DNA of 9,255 bases from Sphingomicrobium sp. (GTDB lineage: Bacteria > Pseudomonadota > Alphaproteobacteria > Sphingomonadales > Sphingomonadaceae). Made by a program: the position numbers and the translations under genes. Positions 7,583 through 9,255 of the stretch are shown piece by piece (position 1 is the stretch's first letter; each line of letters opens with the position of its first letter). The stretch spans positions 1-9,255 of the forward strand of contig JASLBJ010000303.1 in assembly GCA_030146725.1 (NCBI GenBank). The letters run 5' to 3'. The notes below the pieces were generated by a model. That model did no database searches and was not told the DNA's origin. It was given only the letters and a program-made list of their open reading frames with translations.

Positions 7583-8371
7583 ATGAAACCCCTGATACTT
7601 TCCTGCGCCGCGCTTCTTCTCTGCTCCAGCCCAGCGCAGGCGCAGGAGCAGAGCCAGGACGACGACGACTTTCGGGTGCGGGTCGGCCTGGGCGCTCAGT
7701 TCCGGCCGCAATTCACAGGGGCGGACGGGATCGACGTCGCTCCGCTGTGGGACTTGGATGTTGCCCGCGGCGCCGAGCCATTCGGCTTTGAGGCCCCTGA
7801 CGACAATTTCGCCATCCGCCTTGTCTCCGCAGGGGGCTTCTCGATCGGTCCCGCAGCAAACATCGCCAGCAGCCGCAGCAATTCGGATGTTGGTGCGCCC
7901 GTCGGCCAGGTCCCGACGACGCTGGAGGCGGGCGCCTTCGCAGAATTCCTCGCCAGCGATTCCTTCCGGTTCAGGGGCGAATTGCTGAAGGGGATCGGTG
8001 GGCACCAGGGGCTCGTCGGGGCCATCGGCGGCGATTACATCGCCCGCGACGGCGACCGCTACGTGCTATCGGTCGGGCCGCGTCTCCTGTTCTCCGATCG
8101 CAGGTATCAACGCGCGTATTTCGGCATCGACGAGACGGCAGCCGCAGCTTCGGGCCTGCCCGTCTATCGGCCGGGAAGCGGCCTTCATGCGGTCGCGCTC
8201 ACCAGCGGACTATCGTATCAGATCAACGGCCGCTTCGGCCTGTTCGGCTATGGGCGCTACGAGCGTCTCGTGGGTGACGCCGCCAAATCGGCGATCATCC
8301 GGGAGTTCGGCTCGCGCAATCAGCTGTCCGCCGGTGCAGGCCTGAACTACACCTTCACCATCGTCCGGTAA
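7583..8371 (+). CDS. MipA/OmpV family outer-membrane protein
   Basis: A 262-residue protein with a clear Sec signal peptide: Lys2, a hydrophobic core at 4-14, and the likely signal peptidase I site 'PAQA|QE' after residue 20. An acidic stretch (Asp26-29) follows, then alternating strands of a small barrel. The C-terminal half carries the MipA/OmpV signature: 'VGPRLLFSDRRYQRAYFGI' (164-182), 'AAAASGLPVYRPGSG' (186-200) and 'GYGRYERLVGDAAKS' (222-236). The last strand 'GLNYTFTIVR' ends in Val-Arg, with the Phe four from the end instead of last, which is slightly unusual for a barrel. In E. coli MipA binds murein enzymes; most family members have no known role. It begins 60 nt after cysNC with only a weak GGAA before the ATG and no terminator between them, so read-through from cysNC is possible. 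The family call is firm; the function is open. Confidence 0.88.
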   Translation: MKPLILSCAALLLCSSPAQAQEQSQDDDDFRVRVGLGAQFRPQFTGADGIDVAPLWDLDVARGAEPFGFEAPDDNFAIRLVSAGGFSIGPAANIASSRSNSDVGAPVGQVPTTLEAGAFAEFLASDSFRFRGELLKGIGGHQGLVGAIGGDYIARDGDRYVLSVGPRLLFSDRRYQRAYFGIDETAAAASGLPVYRPGSGLHAVALTSGLSYQINGRFGLFGYGRYERLVGDAAKSAIIREFGSRNQLSAGAGLNYTFTIVR

Positions 8372-8384
8372 TCTGCGCCGCAGA
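8372..8384. other. Small hairpin between convergent genes
   Basis: TCTGC at 8372-8376 and GCAGA at 8380-8384 form a 5-bp stem with a GCC loop, filling most of the 18-nt gap between the stop codons of the MipA/OmpV gene and fdxA. No T-tract follows on either strand, so it is at best a weak bidirectional terminator and may be chance. Confidence 0.25.
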
Positions 8385-8389
8385 GTCGC

Positions 8390-8728
8390 TCAGTCGCCAC
8401 TGCCGCCATCGGGCGTGAAATACTGGTCGTACTTGCCCTCGACGCCCTTGAACGAGTCGGCGTCTTCCGGGCTGTCCTTCTTGCGCGTGATGTTCGGCCA
8501 CTGGCTCGAGAAAGTCGCATTGAGTTCGAGCCATTTCTCCTGGCCGCTCTCGGTATCCGGCAGGATCGCCTCGGCCGGGCACTCGGGCTCGCACACGCCG
8601 CAGTCGATGCACTCGTTGGGGTTGATGACCAGCATGGTCTCCCCCTCGTAGAAGCAGTCGACCGGGCAGACCTCGACGCAGTCCATGTATTTGCAACGAA
8701 TGCAGGCGTCGGTAACGACGTAGGTCAT
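8390..8728 (-). CDS. fdxA: Seven-iron ferredoxin FdxA
   Basis: A 112-residue soluble electron carrier, nearly the length of Azotobacter vinelandii ferredoxin I and clearly of that family. By analogy with that protein, Cys9, Cys17 and Cys50 would hold a [3Fe-4S] cluster, and Cys21, Cys40, Cys43 and Cys46 a [4Fe-4S] cluster. Cys12 and Cys25 match its non-ligand cysteines. The blocks '[21 protein letters not shown]' (split here as 9-12, 17-21 and 25-29) and '[12 protein letters not shown]' (40-51) are intact. 'WPNITRKKD' is the usual C-terminal extension motif. The start is ATG 8728, because the family begins 'MTYVVTDAC'; the frame runs 10 codons further up, to 8758. A Shine-Dalgarno sits at 8739-8744. 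It is the last gene of a minus-strand group, 33 nt after the S4 gene. The physiological partner is not shown by the window. Confidence 0.96.
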   Translation of the reverse strand: MTYVVTDACIRCKYMDCVEVCPVDCFYEGETMLVINPNECIDCGVCEPECPAEAILPDTESGQEKWLELNATFSSQWPNITRKKDSPEDADSFKGVEGKYDQYFTPDGGSGD

Positions 8729-8738
8729 GGTCGGAAGG

Positions 8739-8744
8739 CTCCCT
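8739..8744 (-). promoter_or_regulatory. Ribosome binding site for fdxA
   Basis: Read on the minus strand, AGGGAG lies 10 nt before ATG 8728. This supports that start over the in-frame ATG at 8758. Confidence 0.6.
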
Positions 8745-8761
8745 GAAAGCGCCCGCATCCG

Positions 8762-9034
8762 CTAGGTCGACGGGCCGGACTCGTCAACGCCCAGCTCTTC
8801 GTAGCAGGTCCGCGCTTCCGCCGCCGGCCCGCGGCGATCGGGCAAGGCAACGACCCGGAGCACGCGCACCCGGTCGCGCAAGGGGAGTGCAATGGTGCTT
8901 CCGACCCGCACCGGCTCGCTGACCTTCTCGACCCTCTTGCCGTCGATCCGCACATGGCCGCTGTCGAGCAGTCCCTGCGCAAGCGTGCGACTTTTCACCA
9001 GGCGAATGCAGTGGAGATAGCGGTCGATGCGCAC
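8762..9034 (-). CDS. S4-domain RNA-binding protein (Hsp15-like)
   Basis: A 90-residue basic protein that is almost entirely one S4 RNA-binding domain: 'VRIDRYLHCIRLVKSRTLAQ' at 1-20, then 'GHVRIDGKRVEKVSEPVRVG' at 26-45. The family includes E. coli Hsp15, which binds stalled 50S subunits carrying nascent chains; whether this protein does the same is inference. GTG 9034 is chosen because the S4 motif starts there and because it lies 2 nt after the stop of the upstream gene. The open frame extends to 9130, but those codons overlap the helicase C-terminus in another frame and look nothing like the family. There is no clear Shine-Dalgarno, so translation is probably coupled to the upstream gene. 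The C-terminal 25 residues are acidic and not conserved in my memory of the family. Confidence 0.87.
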   Translation of the reverse strand: MRIDRYLHCIRLVKSRTLAQGLLDSGHVRIDGKRVEKVSEPVRVGSTIALPLRDRVRVLRVVALPDRRGPAAEARTCYEELGVDESGPST

Positions 9035-9036
9035 GG

Positions 9037-9255
9037 TCAGCGCTTGAAGTTGGCCAGTTCGGCAAAGGCGTTGCCGGGCCGGATTTCGCGGCGCTCCTGC
9101 CGCGATCCGCGACGGCCGCGCCAGCGCCACGCATCGCCGGCGCGGGCAAAGCCGATGTCGCTCATCAGCAGGTCGAGCGCCTGGGCGTCGAGCCCGATCG
9201 AGGTCGCGAGAGGAGCATCGACCGGATCGCTCCCGCCCGCCGCCCGTACCTTCAG
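9037..9255 (-). CDS. C-terminal end of a probable helicase-related protein, cut by the window
   Basis: On the minus strand, a frame without start is open from base 9255 to the TGA at 9037-9039: 72 codons of a larger protein. The visible part contains 'LDAQALDLLMSDIGFARAG', then a basic stretch 'WRWRGRRGSRQERRE', and ends 'NAFAELANFKR'. This end, directly before an S4-domain gene and fdxA, matches what I remember for superfamily II helicase-related proteins of alphaproteobacteria. The helicase motifs themselves would lie outside the window, so the identification rests on the C-terminal style and gene order. The stop is 2 nt before the S4 GTG, indicating an operon. Confidence 0.6.
   Translation of the reverse strand: MKVRAAGGSDPVDAPLATSIGLDAQALDLLMSDIGFARAGDAWRWRGRRGSRQERREIRPGNAFAELANFKR

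Noticed and set aside
7583..7642. Lipoprotein signal in the MipA/OmpV protein (Cys8 or Cys14)
   Set aside because: Neither 'ILSC' at residue 8, too early, nor 'LLLC' at residue 14, with Leu before Cys, is a good lipobox. 'AQA' at 18-20 is a proper signal peptidase I site.
9035..9130. N-terminal extension of the S4-domain protein to ATG 9130
   Set aside because: Those codons overlap the helicase C-terminal frame, are Arg/Ala-rich and unlike the family. GTG 9034 fits the S4 domain start.

Overview
The window is high-GC DNA that looks alphaproteobacterial, most likely from the Sphingomonadales (Sphingomonadaceae or Erythrobacteraceae). The signs are a fused CysN-CysC protein, an autotransporter with a polyproline tail ending in Glu-Arg-Gly, a MipA/OmpV porin-like protein, and the helicase / S4 protein / FdxA ferredoxin order on the minus strand. 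The taxonomic assignment is inference from gene families remembered, not from a search.

Left part, plus strand (1-2320): the 3' part of a large autotransporter gene. It is cut by the window edge at its 5' end. It encodes a beta-helical passenger, a C-terminal outer-membrane barrel, and an extra 44-residue tail carrying runs of 6, 7 and 9 prolines. A strong intrinsic terminator (2284-2320) follows, only 31 nt before the next start codon.

Centre, plus strand (2352-7522): a tightly arranged set of three genes. They are a TPR-repeat protein with a C-terminal PAPS-dependent sulfotransferase domain, cysD (ATP sulfurylase small subunit) and cysNC (ATP sulfurylase GTPase subunit fused to APS kinase). 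CysD and CysNC turn sulfate and ATP into PAPS, and the sulfotransferase would move the sulfuryl group to an acceptor. No sulfate-reduction gene (cysH, cysI) is in the window. The block therefore resembles a sulfation module, comparable in content to raxST-raxPQ of Xanthomonas or nodH-nodPQ of rhizobia, more than a plain assimilation operon. A MipA/OmpV-family outer-membrane protein gene (7583-8371) follows in the same direction, so genes for envelope proteins flank the module on both sides.

Right part, minus strand (8390-9255): a housekeeping operon read toward the centre. It holds the last 72 codons of a probable helicase-related protein (cut by the window edge), a small S4-domain RNA-binding protein, and the seven-iron ferredoxin fdxA. 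It converges on the MipA/OmpV gene with only 18 nt between the two stop codons. No tRNA, rRNA, CRISPR array, insertion sequence or prophage feature was seen. The longest stretch without a gene is 2200-2351.
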